Origin: Rheinheimera faecalis
Lineage (GTDB): Bacteria; Pseudomonadota; Gammaproteobacteria; Enterobacterales; Alteromonadaceae
Length of the DNA stretch: 64,000 nucleotides
Reading direction: 5' to 3'
NCBI RefSeq assembly: GCF_021290965.1
Contig: NZ_JAJOYT010000006.1
Coordinates: 62,001-126,000 of the forward strand
This document shows positions 8,861 through 19,344 of this stretch, piece after piece. A program made the position numbers and the translations under genes. The stretch's first letter is position 1. Every line of letters begins with the position of its first letter. The notes beneath the pieces were generated by a model. It was not told the DNA's origin. It worked only from the letters and a program-made list of their open reading frames with translations, and ran no database searches.

Positions 8861-10258
8861 TTATTGCTGTAACCACATTCTGGCGCTGCGGGCCGGAATA
8901 GTGATGTTTAACCACTGTGTATTGACCTGAAAGCTATTACCGCTGATCACATCGGTGTAATTCACATACCAGTTCAGCTCATTAGCGTAGGTATCCACCC
9001 AAAAGTTTTGTGGCGTGTCGCATTTGTTAATACCGACTACACCTTTTTTGTCACGCTTAAACAACAGAATACACTGGGTGCTGCCGAGCACCTGCATGCC
9101 GCTGCCTTGTGTGCTGTTGTGAAAACGGATCATGTTTTTTATATCAGCTCTTTTATAAAAATCCTGCCAGCGGTAGCCGTCTAAATTGGCTGTTTCGCCA
9201 TGATCTGAATAAATCATCGGGGTACCGCCGTTTCGACCCAGTATATAAGCATGCGCCAGCGTTTCATCTGTGCTGTTCATGATCTGATAACGAAAACCGT
9301 CGTTGGTTGGAATATCGTGGGTGATGGCGAAGGTGACTGCTTTGTTCCAGGCCAAGGCCTGACCATAAGCACCAGGGTCGACCAGCACATTCATTGAACC
9401 GCCAAAACTAAAGGCGTTGCGGATAGAAGCAAACAAAGGGAAGTCGTACGCGCTGTGGCTGGTATTATCCAGATAAGGTTTTAAAAACAGCTCATATTCC
9501 TGATTACCTGAACCGCCTGAGGTAATGACTTCACCAAATACATGCATGCCGCTGATTAAAGCCGGAGTGAAAACGGCGTTGATATGGGCATTGCTCATAT
9601 GTTTGACCGCATCGACCCGGAAGCCTTTAATTCCCATATTCTTTAAGGCCTGCAAATAAGCTTGCTGTTGGCTGACGACCCAGTTGTTGTTGTCCAGATC
9701 TGGCAAGCCTGTATCGCCACCACCGCCACAAAGCCGGTAATACTGCACTTGCCAGACATCCAGATAATTGCTGATACAACCCGGAGCATGGAAGTCTGAA
9801 CCGGACAAGAAGTTTTGCGTTAAATCGCCATACAACTTCTGATTATTGGCATAAGTCCAGTTCGCCTGATAACTGTTCAGTACTGCGGTGCCTGGGTAGT
9901 TTAAGTCGCTGCGTTGAGCGCTTTCATTGGCCATATGATTCAGCACCACATCGGCGTATACCTCAATGCCTTTGCTGGTCATGGTTTGGATCAAGCTTTG
10001 CAGTTGTTGTTTGTTGCCGCGTGGATGGTCAATTAAGCGTAAATCCTGTGGCTGATAACGGGCCCACCATTGTTCGCCGCTGGATTTCATTGGCGGGGCT
10101 ATCAGCACTTTCTTATAACCGGCCTGCTGAATTTCAGTCGCTTTGGCGGTGATCTCGCTGTAGTTCCAGTTAAAAGCATGCAAAATTACATCGGCATAAG
10201 CCGGGCTTGCTGATAGCAGGCTGGCACCCACCAACAGTGTTTGTAGTGATAATTTCAT
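8861..10258 (-). CDS. Secreted alpha-amylase, glycoside hydrolase family 13
   Basis: A 465-residue protein. A signal peptide (MKLSLQTLLVGASLLSASPAYA) is followed by a GH13 TIM barrel. All four family regions are visible: DVVLNH; GFRVDAVKHM with the catalytic nucleophile Asp; FGEVI with the acid/base Glu; and AITHDIPTND containing the conserved His-Asp. A short C-terminal beta domain follows. It should hydrolyse alpha-1,4 glucans outside the cell. The ATG at 10258 directly precedes the signal peptide, so an in-frame extension to 10378 is rejected. No maltose transport genes nearby. Confidence 0.92.
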   Translation of the reverse strand: MKLSLQTLLVGASLLSASPAYADVILHAFNWNYSEITAKATEIQQAGYKKVLIAPPMKSSGEQWWARYQPQDLRLIDHPRGNKQQLQSLIQTMTSKGIEVYADVVLNHMANESAQRSDLNYPGTAVLNSYQANWTYANNQKLYGDLTQNFLSGSDFHAPGCISNYLDVWQVQYYRLCGGGGDTGLPDLDNNNWVVSQQQAYLQALKNMGIKGFRVDAVKHMSNAHINAVFTPALISGMHVFGEVITSGGSGNQEYELFLKPYLDNTSHSAYDFPLFASIRNAFSFGGSMNVLVDPGAYGQALAWNKAVTFAITHDIPTNDGFRYQIMNSTDETLAHAYILGRNGGTPMIYSDHGETANLDGYRWQDFYKRADIKNMIRFHNSTQGSGMQVLGSTQCILLFKRDKKGVVGINKCDTPQNFWVDTYANELNWYVNYTDVISGNSFQVNTQWLNITIPARSARMWLQQ

Positions 10259-10582
10259 TCGTTTTACCCTGTCATTGTCGTCATTTTTATAGTCATGCTC
10301 ATCCTGACAAAAGCACTCCTGGAAAAAGAGTTGGCGCTGTTGTGAAGATGGCTGCTTTGTTGTGTACACCGGTGACAAATAAAACTTATGAGCAGTTCGT
10401 CATCTTGTAAATAAAATGACGCTGTTGTTTATAAAATGCATACGTATTCAGTGGGAAATGTTGCCAGATGAAGGGTTTTTATCAGAACAAAGCAGCAGAA
10501 CAATTTTTAAACGGAACTTTGTTACTCTTTGTAATCCAGATCAATAAAATGCAACAGCGCTGTGCCATAATCGCCATCACAA

Positions 10583-10621
10583 AAAGCTGACGTCAGCTTT
10601 ATCACTGCAGTTTTTCTGCAG
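10583..10621. promoter_or_regulatory. Palindrome and hairpin upstream of chemoreceptor gene
   Basis: AAAGCTGACGTCAGCTTT (10583-10600) is a perfect 18-nt palindrome. It is followed by a CTGCAG-loop-CTGCAG hairpin (10605-10621), about 30 bases before the chemoreceptor ATG. It could be an operator or a leader structure; the role is inferred only from position. The rest of the 10259-10654 interval holds no gene that I can support. Confidence 0.4.
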
Positions 10622-10654
10622 TCTTACCCCTTTTACATCAGGTGTTAAACGTCC

Positions 10655-12295
10655 ATGTTTAAATCTACAACTATCAGTCTGCGTTTGATTCTGGCTTTTG
10701 CGGTTCCATTGCTGTTGTTAGTCATTTTGGGCAGCCAAAGTTACTTTTCAGTACGGGCTATGCATCAACATATCGACACCTTGTATGATGACCGTATCGT
10801 GCCTTTAACCGAACTGAAACTGATAGCAGACGCTTATGCGGTGAACGTGATAGACGCGGTGAACAAGGCCAATGCCGGTGTGTTTACTGCTGAACAGGCT
10901 GTGCAGGAGCTGGAAAAAGCCCAGCAAATCATTAAAGAGCAATGGGCGATTTACCAGTCCCATTCAATGCAGGCCGACGAGCAGCTACTGATCAGCCAAA
11001 CCCAGCAATTGTTCAGCGCTGCCGATCAGCAGATTATTGCCGCTATTGAACTAATTTCATCTAAACAAGGTTCAGTAATACGACAACTGGATAGTATGGA
11101 TGGGCCTTTGTACCAAACCATAGATCCTATCAGTAACCAGATTTCAGCCTTAATTCAGTACCAGTTGGATCAATCCGCAGTAATAGACAAAGAAGCTTCG
11201 GCTTTGTATGACTCAGAAGTGTGGGGCATATGGATTATTACTCTGCTGGCTTTTGCCGGCAGTGCGATAGCGGGTTACATCGTGACTCAGCGTATTTTGC
11301 GTCAGTTAGGGGCAGAACCTTTGTATGCGGTTGAGCTGGTCAAAGAAATTGCGGCAGGGCGTTTGGATCTAAATATTAATTTACAAAAAGCCGATGAACA
11401 GAGCTTGTTGTTTTCATTAAAACAAATGGTTGATCAGTTGATCCGTGTATTAAAACAAGTGCAGCAGGCGGGCGACTTAGTCAATCAGAACTCAGTGGCG
11501 CTGGAGAAAAACAGCCATCAGGCTTCAGCTCAGCTGAGTCAGCAAAAAAATGAAGTGATGTCGGTCAGTGCTGCAATGAACGAAATGACCACTACTGTAG
11601 CCTCTGTTGCTCAAAATGCCCGTCAGGCTTCGTTAAAGGCCGAATTTGCCAGTCAGGAAAGTGTCAGCAGCGGCAAGGTGATGAACCAGGCGCTGAGTGC
11701 TATGCATCAGTTGCAGCAAAATATTCTACATTCCACTCAAACCGTGCAAAGCCTCTCGGCTGAAAGTAAGCAAATCAGTCAGGTGATTGAAGTGATTCGT
11801 GGTATTGCGGATCAAACCAACTTATTGGCACTTAATGCTGCTATTGAAGCGGCCAGAGCAGGTGAGCAAGGCCGTGGTTTTGCTGTAGTAGCAGATGAGG
11901 TTCGTACCCTGGCCAGCCGCACTCAACAATCAACGCAGGCTATTCAGCAAATTATCGGTACTTTGTTAAGTGGTGTGGATGTATCGCTGCAGTCGATGGA
12001 AAAAAGCCGTGATGAAGTGCAACAGGTGGTGGAATTGGTCAATCAGTCCAGCGACAGATTGCAGCAAATTAACCAAAGCGCTCATTTGGTCTGGGATATG
12101 AGTTCAGAAATCGCCAGCGCCGCAGAGCAGCAAAGTGTGGTGGCTGAAGATATCAATAAAAATGTCAGCTTTATTCACTCTGGTGCAGAACAAAGCTCAG
12201 CGGCTGCTGTGACTGTATTGGCATCAGCGGAAGAGCTGCAGCAGTTGTCTGTGCAGCTGAAACAGCAAATTGCTTATTTCCGTTTACCAGCTTAA
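10655..12295 (+). CDS. Methyl-accepting chemotaxis protein
   Basis: A 546-residue membrane chemoreceptor. TM1 is at about 10-30, followed by a four-helix-bundle periplasmic sensor (about 32-185), TM2 at about 190-210, a HAMP-like linker, and the cytoplasmic coiled coil with the highly conserved signalling hairpin ([22 protein letters not shown], around 390-410). It would pass ligand information to CheA/CheW; no che genes are in the window. The sensor type binds small molecules, but the ligand is unknown. It overlaps the stop of the converging hydrolase gene by 4 nt. Confidence 0.93.
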   Translation: MFKSTTISLRLILAFAVPLLLLVILGSQSYFSVRAMHQHIDTLYDDRIVPLTELKLIADAYAVNVIDAVNKANAGVFTAEQAVQELEKAQQIIKEQWAIYQSHSMQADEQLLISQTQQLFSAADQQIIAAIELISSKQGSVIRQLDSMDGPLYQTIDPISNQISALIQYQLDQSAVIDKEASALYDSEVWGIWIITLLAFAGSAIAGYIVTQRILRQLGAEPLYAVELVKEIAAGRLDLNINLQKADEQSLLFSLKQMVDQLIRVLKQVQQAGDLVNQNSVALEKNSHQASAQLSQQKNEVMSVSAAMNEMTTTVASVAQNARQASLKAEFASQESVSSGKVMNQALSAMHQLQQNILHSTQTVQSLSAESKQISQVIEVIRGIADQTNLLALNAAIEAARAGEQGRGFAVVADEVRTLASRTQQSTQAIQQIIGTLLSGVDVSLQSMEKSRDEVQQVVELVNQSSDRLQQINQSAHLVWDMSSEIASAAEQQSVVAEDINKNVSFIHSGAEQSSAAAVTVLASAEELQQLSVQLKQQIAYFRLPA

Positions 12296-13419
12296 TGGCT
12301 CTGCGGAACACGCTTTTCATTTGACGGTGCTAAACGCCATTGATCTAACCAGCTCCAGACTTGTTGTTGCTGTTGCTGGTTAAATTCGTGGCGTGCTTCA
12401 GTCCAAATCTCGGTGCGCAGTGCTGCTTCTGCGCCAAACGCCCTCCAGACTTTTTTCAGTTGTTGTTGACCTTGGATAACACCTTGCGCTGGCATTAATG
12501 GGTCTTGTCCACCATTGATTAAATACAAAGCTTTAGGTGCCATTAAACTGACCTGATCCGGTATATCCAACTGACGGGCCAAGCCTGGGTGCAGCATATA
12601 AAAGGACGACTGGCCTTTGGTTAAATTGGCATTGGGTTGCAACAGCTGTTGGTAGGTATTAAACCAGCAAATAGCGGCGGCGGCTTGAATATGTTCAGAC
12701 AAAGCTGCCACTTGCCAGGCGCGGTAAGCGCCCATCGAAAACCCTATGGCGGCAATTTTTCCTTTAGGTACATCGGGCCGTTTTGCTAAAAATTGAGCTA
12801 ACTGCATATCTTCGTAAGCCGACAAGCCTGAGAGCGAATGTCCTGTTGCCAGCAAATTAGCGGCCAGCTGCTGTTGCTGTTCGTACTGAATGGGCCCACG
12901 TTCACCAAAACCTGGGGTATCAGCGGCCAGCACCAGATAACCCTGAGCCGCCAGTTCATCACCTATAAACTGGCCACCGTAGTATTTATCCACCCAGTCT
13001 TTGGCTGCTTTTTTAAATGCTGAATCTGCAAAAGGCCGGATCATTTTCTCTTTGCCAATAACAAAATAAGCACCGTGGTCATGTAGTAATAAAACCGCAG
13101 CTTTGATCGGCTGATTTTTGGGTATCAGTACTATGGCTTTGCTATGGCTGATCCCGCTTAGCGGGATTTGCCACAGTTCTGCTTTGTAACTGCCTCGGTC
13201 TTCTTGTCGCAGCAACTCTGCTGGCGCTAGCGTCGCTGCTACAGGAGCGAGCAGGGCATCTAAATAAAAATGGCGTTGCTGCTGTTGCCATGATGCTGCT
13301 GGTTGTTGTTCCTGCCAGCTACCTGAATAGGTGGACGCTGGTGATACTGGTAAAGTGGTTGAGGCTTCAGCCAAAAGACAGCTTAAACCCAGCCACAAAA
13401 CCCCACATAATCTGCTCAT
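12292..13419 (-). CDS. Exported alpha/beta hydrolase (dienelactone hydrolase-like)
   Basis: A 375-residue protein with a signal peptide ([20 protein letters not shown]) and an alpha/beta-hydrolase domain. Visible are [16 protein letters not shown] near residue 130, the nucleophile elbow [12 protein letters not shown] (Ser around 230), an acid in [10 protein letters not shown] and the catalytic His in ARHEFN near the end. It is probably an esterase acting in the periplasm; substrate unknown. The start at 13419 is chosen because it directly precedes the signal peptide. Confidence 0.8.
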   Translation of the reverse strand: MSRLCGVLWLGLSCLLAEASTTLPVSPASTYSGSWQEQQPAASWQQQQRHFYLDALLAPVAATLAPAELLRQEDRGSYKAELWQIPLSGISHSKAIVLIPKNQPIKAAVLLLHDHGAYFVIGKEKMIRPFADSAFKKAAKDWVDKYYGGQFIGDELAAQGYLVLAADTPGFGERGPIQYEQQQQLAANLLATGHSLSGLSAYEDMQLAQFLAKRPDVPKGKIAAIGFSMGAYRAWQVAALSEHIQAAAAICWFNTYQQLLQPNANLTKGQSSFYMLHPGLARQLDIPDQVSLMAPKALYLINGGQDPLMPAQGVIQGQQQLKKVWRAFGAEAALRTEIWTEARHEFNQQQQQQVWSWLDQWRLAPSNEKRVPQSH

Positions 13420-13669
13420 AGTCTTTATCTCAACTGCATTTTGTTTAGCATATAACACAGCCAAATTTCAGGTTGAACTTAGGACTGAAAATTCCATAAA
13501 ACGAACAGGCTGAGTTATTTAGCGCATCTATGTGACCGTTAATCGTAAAGGGTGCTTTGAGCGGACAGTTTTGTTATGCTCGGCATCGAATTTTATTAAC
13601 ACTTACCTACTCTCAACTGAAGCAAGAATTTCAGTAGTGAAGGGGTACAAAATCCGGGGAACAGGATAG

Positions 13670-15835
13670 ATGAAATACGCATTAAGCGCCGTGGCTTTGG
13701 CTTTATTAACAGCCTGTGGCCAACCAAGTGACACCAGCAAACCACAAGAAACCCTTATGACAGAAACTCAGGCCGCTCATCCTTTTACTTACCCTGTGAC
13801 CGCTAAAGGCGATGTGGTAGATACTTATTTTGAAAGCAAAGTGGCAGACCCTTACCGCTGGCTGGAAGATGACCGCAGCGTTGAAACGGGGAACTGGGTC
13901 AAAGAACAAAACAAAGTCACTTTTTCTTATCTTGACCAAATTGGTTACCGTGACCAAATCAAACAACGTTTAGAAGCGCTGTGGAACTATGAAAAAGTAG
14001 GAGCGCCTTTTATTGAAGGTGAATACACCTATTTCTTTAAAAACGACGGCTTACAAAACCAGTCCGTGTTATACCGCAAAAAAGGCGAAGGCGAAGCTGA
14101 AGTCTTTTTAGACCCAAATACCTTTAGCAGCGATGCAACCACTTCTTTAGCTGATGTGTCTTTCTCTGATGACGGCAAAACTCTGGCCTATTCCATCTCT
14201 GAAGGTGGCAGCGATTGGCGCAAAATTATCATTATCGATGTAGAAACCAAAAAACCTATTGAAGAAACCCTGGTGGACGTCAAGTTCAGCGGTGTCTCGT
14301 GGAAAGGTAACGAAGGTTTCTATTACTCCAGCTATGACAAGCCAGAAGGCAGTGAGCTGTCGGCTAAAACCGATCAGCACAAGCTGTATTACCATAAGTT
14401 AGGCACAGCACAAAAAGACGATCCAGTGGTGTTTGGTGGTGTTGATGCGGAGAAACACCGTTATGTAGGTGGTGGTGTCACAGACGATGGTAAATACCTG
14501 ATAGTCTCTGCTGCCAACGCAACTTCTGGCAACAAAGTCTTCCTGAAAGATTTAACCAAAGCCGACAGCGCTTTTGTGACTTTATACGCTGAAGGCAATG
14601 CCGACTTCGAGTTTGTCGACAACCGTGACAACGCCTTGTATTTTGTCACCAACTTAAATGCACCTAATAAAAAGCTGATCAAAATTGACGCCACAGCGCC
14701 TGCTGCTGATAAGTGGGCAGATGTGATCCCGGAAACGGCAAACGTACTGGATGTGAACAAAGGTGCGGGTTTCTTATTCGCCCATTACATGGTGGATGCG
14801 ATTTCTCAGATTAAGCAATACGATTACGACGGTAAGCTGGTGCGTGATGTGGCACTGCCGGGCTTAGGCACTGTGTCTGGTTTTGGCGGCAAAACCAAAG
14901 ACAGCACCTTGTACTACAGCTTCACTAACTACAACACAGCACCTAGTACTTTTGCGTTTGAGCCAAAATCCGGCGAAACCAGCACGTATTACAAAGCTGC
15001 TGTGAAGTTTAACAGCGACGATTATCAGTCTGAGCAGGTGTTTTATACCTCTAAAGACGGTACTAAAGTGCCGATGATCATCACCCACAAAAAAGGCATC
15101 AAACTGGATGGCTCTAACCCAACCATGCTGTACGGTTATGGTGGTTTTAACGTCAGCCTGACTCCTGCTTTTAGTGTGGCCAACCTGGTGTGGATGGAAA
15201 TGGGCGGCGTGTACGCTGTGCCTAACCTGCGTGGTGGTGGCGAATATGGTAAAGCCTGGCATGACGCTGGTATTCAGCTGAAAAAACAAAATGTGTTTGA
15301 TGATTTTATTGCTGCAGGTGAATACCTGATTGCCCAGAAATACACCTCAAGCGACAAACTGGCTATTCGTGGTGGCTCTAACGGTGGTTTGTTAGTGGGC
15401 GCTGTGATGACCCAAAGACCTGATCTGATGAAAGTGGCTATCCCTCAGGTCGGTGTACTGGATATGTTGCGTTACCACACCTTCACTGCTGGTGCAGGTT
15501 GGGCCTACGACTATGGCACTTCTGAGCAAAGCAAAGAGATGTACGACTACATCAAAGGCTACTCACCAGTGCATAACGTCAAAGAAGGCGTGGCTTATCC
15601 GGCGACGCTTGTCACCACAGGCGATCACGATGACCGCGTAGTACCAGCACATTCCTTTAAGTTTGCCGCTGAACTACAAGCCAAAGCAACAGGCCCTAAC
15701 CCACAAATGATCCGCATTGAAACCAATGCAGGTCATGGTGCTGGTGTGCCGGTATCCAAGCAAATTGAATTAGCTGCGGATATCTTTGGTTTTACGTTGT
15801 TTAATATGGGTGTCAAAGAGTTACCTAAGCAGTAA
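13670..15835 (+). CDS. Prolyl oligopeptidase family serine peptidase (S9A), lipoprotein
   Basis: A 721-residue protein. The lipobox LLTAC (Cys16) predicts a membrane-anchored lipoprotein. An N-terminal prolyl-oligopeptidase helical segment ([16 protein letters not shown]) precedes a seven-bladed propeller (about 100-440) and a C-terminal hydrolase with the nucleophile in RGGSNGGLL, the Asp in GDHDDRV and the His in NAGHGAG. It should cleave short peptides after proline in the periplasm. The gene is well conserved and monocistronic; repeat elements follow it. Confidence 0.93.
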   Translation: MKYALSAVALALLTACGQPSDTSKPQETLMTETQAAHPFTYPVTAKGDVVDTYFESKVADPYRWLEDDRSVETGNWVKEQNKVTFSYLDQIGYRDQIKQRLEALWNYEKVGAPFIEGEYTYFFKNDGLQNQSVLYRKKGEGEAEVFLDPNTFSSDATTSLADVSFSDDGKTLAYSISEGGSDWRKIIIIDVETKKPIEETLVDVKFSGVSWKGNEGFYYSSYDKPEGSELSAKTDQHKLYYHKLGTAQKDDPVVFGGVDAEKHRYVGGGVTDDGKYLIVSAANATSGNKVFLKDLTKADSAFVTLYAEGNADFEFVDNRDNALYFVTNLNAPNKKLIKIDATAPAADKWADVIPETANVLDVNKGAGFLFAHYMVDAISQIKQYDYDGKLVRDVALPGLGTVSGFGGKTKDSTLYYSFTNYNTAPSTFAFEPKSGETSTYYKAAVKFNSDDYQSEQVFYTSKDGTKVPMIITHKKGIKLDGSNPTMLYGYGGFNVSLTPAFSVANLVWMEMGGVYAVPNLRGGGEYGKAWHDAGIQLKKQNVFDDFIAAGEYLIAQKYTSSDKLAIRGGSNGGLLVGAVMTQRPDLMKVAIPQVGVLDMLRYHTFTAGAGWAYDYGTSEQSKEMYDYIKGYSPVHNVKEGVAYPATLVTTGDHDDRVVPAHSFKFAAELQAKATGPNPQMIRIETNAGHGAGVPVSKQIELAADIFGFTLFNMGVKELPKQ

Positions 15836-15847
15836 ATACCCTTGGTT

Positions 15848-15883
15848 CTTGAAGCTGCAGCGTTGTTGACAGCGCTGCTCGCT
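15848..15883 (+). repeat. Partial copy of the ~100-nt intergenic repeat
   Basis: CTTGAAGCTGCAGCGTTGTTGAC and the following GCGCTGCTCGCT match one arm of the element seen at 32099-32203 and twice at 50868-51090. The central hairpin and the other arm are missing, so it looks truncated. Confidence 0.5.
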
Positions 15884-15902
15884 CTTAGAAAGTTTTGTGT
15901 GA

Positions 15903-15932
15903 GACGGGCAGGGATAAACCCTGCCCCTACAA
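15903..15932. repeat. GTAGGGGC-type hairpin (single arm)
   Basis: GACGGGCAGGG, a TAAA-containing loop and CCCTGCCCCTAC form a strong stem 3' of the S9 peptidase gene. It shares GTAGGGGC and the internal GGG-loop-CCC layout with the larger element at 35729-35811. It may act as a terminator for either converging gene. Confidence 0.55.
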
Positions 15933-15943
15933 ACTAATCTGAA

Positions 15944-16828
15944 TTACTTTCCAACCGCTTGATATAAAAACCGTTTTGCCACCTGCAATACATTTTGTCG
16001 TAACTGATACATCAGCGGGCTTTCGCTTTGCCAATAGTGCCAGTACAACTGGGTATCCAGCGCATAACCAGGGCTTAAATCCACCAGCTCACCGCTTTCC
16101 AGCTGCGGCTGCATTTGTAATTCCGGCAATAAACCAAAACCTAATCCGGCCAATGTGGCTTTTAAAAAACCTTCTGACGAAGGGCACAAATGAAAACGTT
16201 GAGGCACGGCTTGCGCTACGTGTTGCAGGTATTGATGTTGCAACTGATCGTCCTGATTAAACACCAGGCAAGGCGCTTGGCTGATCTTTTGTTTAAACTG
16301 CTGATGTAATTGATAACGCTGAATAAAAGCCGGACTTGCCACAGCCCGGTATCGCAGTGCGCCCAATGCCATCACAGCACCGCCATTGACCGGTTGAGGG
16401 CTGGCACAGATACAGGCCATCACATCGCCTTGTTTCATACGTTTTAAACCAACGGACTGATCTTCCACTACCAGATCAAAACGCACCGCCTGCTGCTCTG
16501 GTAAGACTAAAGCCTCTGGTAACCAGGTGGCCAAAGAATCCGCATTGGTCGCCAGACGCACCACCAAATCTTGTGGATCGTCTGTTAGTCCTAAAGCCGT
16601 TTCCATTTGCTTTACTTGCTGCAAATGGTTTAACAAACGTTGTCCAGCAGTTGTTGGCGTAGGTGGGCTGCTGCGTAATAACACCGGCTGACCCAACACA
16701 GACTCCAGTTGTTTAATACGACGGCTGATGGCTGACTGAGTTAAATGCAATACCAGAGCAGCCCTTTCAAAGCCTCCTTGTTCAACCACAGCAGACAGTG
16801 CCTGCAATAAGCGGTAATCAATCATCAT
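15944..16828 (-). CDS. argP: LysR-family regulator ArgP
   Basis: A 294-residue LysR regulator. An N-terminal winged helix (DYRLLQALSAVVEQGGFERAA and ITQSAISRRIKQLE-like segment, about 4-60) is followed by a substrate-binding effector domain. Distinctive ArgP strings are visible: FERAA in helix 1, NADSLATWLPEAL near 90 and DLSPGYALDTQLYWHYW near the C-terminus. ArgP senses lysine/arginine and activates argO; the exporter gene is divergently placed 91 bp away, which strongly supports the assignment. Confidence 0.9.
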   Translation of the reverse strand: MMIDYRLLQALSAVVEQGGFERAALVLHLTQSAISRRIKQLESVLGQPVLLRSSPPTPTTAGQRLLNHLQQVKQMETALGLTDDPQDLVVRLATNADSLATWLPEALVLPEQQAVRFDLVVEDQSVGLKRMKQGDVMACICASPQPVNGGAVMALGALRYRAVASPAFIQRYQLHQQFKQKISQAPCLVFNQDDQLQHQYLQHVAQAVPQRFHLCPSSEGFLKATLAGLGFGLLPELQMQPQLESGELVDLSPGYALDTQLYWHYWQSESPLMYQLRQNVLQVAKRFLYQAVGK

Positions 16829-16919
16829 TTTTTCTCATGACACAGAAAATTTATTTGTTGGATTCATAATAAACCGCTTCGTTAAACTTGTACTACTTGT
16901 TTCTTTTAGGGCGAATCTC

Positions 16920-17516
16920 ATGTTGTCGTTTTTAACCGGTTTTACCGTGGGTTTAAGTTTAATAGTGGCAATTGGCGCGCAGAATATCTGGGTACTCAGT
17001 CAAAGTATGGCTGGCGCGAACAGGTTGGTGATAGCTCTGGTCTGTATCTTATGTGATACGGCTTTAATTGTGACTGGCGTCTACAGTGTGCAGCTTATTC
17101 AACTTTGGTTACCTCCTTTGGTACCTGTGCTGACCTGGGCCGGAGTGGCGATGTTGTTGTGGTTAGCCTTTGGTGCTGCACAACGTGCATGGCGTGGGCA
17201 AGGTGCTTTGCATTCAAGCTCTGTGGTGCAGGTACAAAGCTGGCAAAAAACAGCGCTGACCGCTTTGGCTATTACCTTATTAAACCCTCATGTTTATTTA
17301 GATACAGTGGTACTGATTGGTAGCGTTGGTTCTGTGCAGGCAGAGCCTTTCTGGTTTACTGTTGGCGCTTGTCTGGCCTCCTTCTGCTGGTTTAGTGCGT
17401 TAACTGGTTTAGCCCCGAAGCTTAAAATCTGGCTGAGCTCGCCGCTGCGCTGGCGACTGTTTGATGGCCTGGTTGCTTTGGTATTGTCTGGCATTGCACT
17501 GAAGCTGGCCCTTTAA
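16920..17516 (+). CDS. argO: Arginine/lysine exporter ArgO (LysE family)
   Basis: A 198-residue inner-membrane protein with about six hydrophobic segments. It has the LysE-family GAQN motif (IVAIGAQNIWVLSQ, about 20-32) and the LNPHVYLDTVVLIGSVG segment (about 120-138) that is characteristic of ArgO. It exports basic amino acids. It is transcribed divergently from argP, its expected activator, and the short intergenic region should carry the ArgP site. Confidence 0.88.
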   Translation: MLSFLTGFTVGLSLIVAIGAQNIWVLSQSMAGANRLVIALVCILCDTALIVTGVYSVQLIQLWLPPLVPVLTWAGVAMLLWLAFGAAQRAWRGQGALHSSSVVQVQSWQKTALTALAITLLNPHVYLDTVVLIGSVGSVQAEPFWFTVGACLASFCWFSALTGLAPKLKIWLSSPLRWRLFDGLVALVLSGIALKLAL

Positions 17517-17629
17517 ATTTCAGATGGTGATCTACTGGGCAAAACTTTAGTCATGCATTACTATGTGGCGCTTTTACAGGGGCAGTTGCAGGCTCAATTG
17601 TGGCATTGGCGGATACAAGGGGAAATGGC

Positions 17630-17977
17630 ATGAAGAAGTTGTTGTTAGTGGCTGTGTTAGGTTTTGCGCTGGCAGGTTGTAGCTCTGTGCCGGATGATTG
17701 GAGCAATATGACCCAAACCGAAATACAAAGCTGGCAAGCCAGTGGTTTTACAGCAGAAGTCGCTCAGCAGTGGAAAGCCAGTGGTTTTAATTCAGAAGCT
17801 GCAGGCCTTTGGAAAACCGCGGGTTTTAACCTGGAGTCTGCAACAGAGTGGTCAGCACAGAAATTCAGTGCTGATGAAGCGAAAAACTGGGTGGCTACAG
17901 GTTTTGAACTGGATGATTCTGTAGATTATCGCGCCAGAGGTTTATCACCTATTCACCGTGAACAGGCGGTTGAATAA
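17630..17977 (+). CDS. Lipoprotein with tandem W..(A/S)GF repeats
   Basis: A 115-residue protein with a lipoprotein signal (ALAGC, Cys16). After the anchor come five to six tandem units of about 13 residues with the pattern W-x-x-x-G-F-x-x-x-x-A, for example SWQASGFTAEVAQQ, QWKASGFNSEAAG and LWKTAGFNLESAT. Each unit is likely a short helix-turn, so the protein may be a small solenoid or peptide-binding repeat. I do not recognise a named family beyond this repeat. The ATG at 17630 has AAGGGGAAA upstream. It lies between argO and ltaE and has its own terminator. Confidence 0.75.
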   Translation: MKKLLLVAVLGFALAGCSSVPDDWSNMTQTEIQSWQASGFTAEVAQQWKASGFNSEAAGLWKTAGFNLESATEWSAQKFSADEAKNWVATGFELDDSVDYRARGLSPIHREQAVE

Positions 17978-18003
17978 AGGAATGTCTGACGCCATTTGTT
18001 AGC

Positions 18004-18031
18004 AAAAAGCCCGGTTTTTACCGGGCTTTTT
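18004..18031 (+). terminator. Rho-independent terminator
   Basis: AAAAAGCCCGG, a TTTTTA loop and CCGGGCTTTTT form a strong stem with a T run directly after the repeat lipoprotein gene. Confidence 0.88.
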
Positions 18032-18157
18032 GTTGCGGCTGCTTTATGAGTTGGCTCATTGTGTTTTATTTCGCAGTTCCAATCCAAACTGTCGTTTTGT
18101 ACTTGAACAGAATTCGCTTATGCGCTCTGATGAGATTAACTTCAATGGAGACTATAG

Positions 18158-19234
18158 ATGACAGATTTTCGCAGTGACACGGTCACTCAACCTACAGCAG
18201 CAATGAAAGCCGCTATGCTGGCCGCACCTTTGGGGGATGATGTATTTCAGGACGACCCGACGGTCAATGAGTTACAACGTTATGCAGCAGAACTTTTAGG
18301 TTTTGAAGCGGCGTTATTTGCGCCCAGTGGCACCCAAACCAACTTAATAGCGCTGATGGCGCATTGCCAGCGTGGTGATGAAGCCATAGTAGGACAGCAA
18401 TGGCATACCTACCGCTGGGAAGGCGGTGGTATGGCGGTGTTAGGTTCTATTCAGCCGCAACCTATAGAACACCAGCCAGATGGTACTCTGGCGCTTGAGC
18501 ATATTCGTGCCGCGGTAAAGCCGGACGACCCACATTTTGCCCGCACTAAGTTGATTGTGATGGAAAACACCACAGGCGGTAAGGTGTTGCCTTTGTCTTA
18601 TATGAATTCAGTGGCGGCTTTGGCCAAAGAGCTTAAGTTAAATTGCCATATTGATGGCGCCAGACTGATGAATGCCGCTGTGGCTTTAGCGACAGCGGAT
18701 GGTTCAGATCCAATTCAAAAAGCCAGGCAGCTCTGTGCTGGTTTTGATTCAGTGTCTTTGTGTTTATCCAAAGGTTTAGGCGCCCCTGTTGGCTCTTTAC
18801 TGCTGGGTAGCCATGCTTTTATTCAGCAGGCAAGACGACTGCGTAAAATGCTGGGTGGCGGTATGCGCCAGAGCGGGGTGTTGGCGGCTGCTGGTTTATA
18901 TGCGCTGCAACATCATATAGAACGCCTGGCAGAGGATCATCAGCATGCACAGCAACTGGCCGAAGGCTTACAACGTATAGCGGTTGAACACCCGCTGCTC
19001 AAAGGCAAGCTGGAGCTGGTGTCCGTCCATACCAATATTTTATTTACTGATATAGCTCTTGATGTAGCAGAGCCTTTATTGGCTTATCTCTCGGAGCAGG
19101 GTATTAAATTAACCAGCAGTAATTACAATAAAGCCGATCAGCACTACAAAAGAGTGCGTTGGGTAACACATCTGGATATCAGTGCTAAGGATATTCAGCA
19201 TGCACTTCTGGCAGTGCAAAAATTTAATGTTTGA
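18158..19234 (+). CDS. ltaE: Low-specificity L-threonine aldolase
   Basis: A 358-residue PLP enzyme of the beta-eliminating lyase fold. It starts with the family signature FRSDTVTQPTAAMKAAM, has PLGDDVFQDDPTVNELQ near 25-40, a HIDGARLMNA strand and the PLP lysine in SLCLSKGLGAPVGS (around 200). It cleaves L-threonine or allo-threonine to glycine and acetaldehyde. Length matches the family, and GGAG lies upstream of the ATG. It is monocistronic. Confidence 0.93.
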   Translation: MTDFRSDTVTQPTAAMKAAMLAAPLGDDVFQDDPTVNELQRYAAELLGFEAALFAPSGTQTNLIALMAHCQRGDEAIVGQQWHTYRWEGGGMAVLGSIQPQPIEHQPDGTLALEHIRAAVKPDDPHFARTKLIVMENTTGGKVLPLSYMNSVAALAKELKLNCHIDGARLMNAAVALATADGSDPIQKARQLCAGFDSVSLCLSKGLGAPVGSLLLGSHAFIQQARRLRKMLGGGMRQSGVLAAAGLYALQHHIERLAEDHQHAQQLAEGLQRIAVEHPLLKGKLELVSVHTNILFTDIALDVAEPLLAYLSEQGIKLTSSNYNKADQHYKRVRWVTHLDISAKDIQHALLAVQKFNV

Positions 19235-19242
19235 GTGGGACT

Positions 19243-19280
19243 AACCGCCTGATTTCTGAGGCGGTACCCTCTGTTTTTCT
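19243..19280 (+). terminator. Possible terminator after ltaE
   Basis: ACCGCCT (19244-19250) pairs with AGGCGGT (19259-19265) over an 8-nt loop. A T run (CTGTTTTTCTTT) begins only about seven bases later, so the terminator is imperfect. Confidence 0.45.
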
Positions 19281-19344
19281 TTGGTGGAGCTGTTAATGTA
19301 AAAACAGATAAAACTACATAAAAGAAAAAACATCCGGGGCTACC

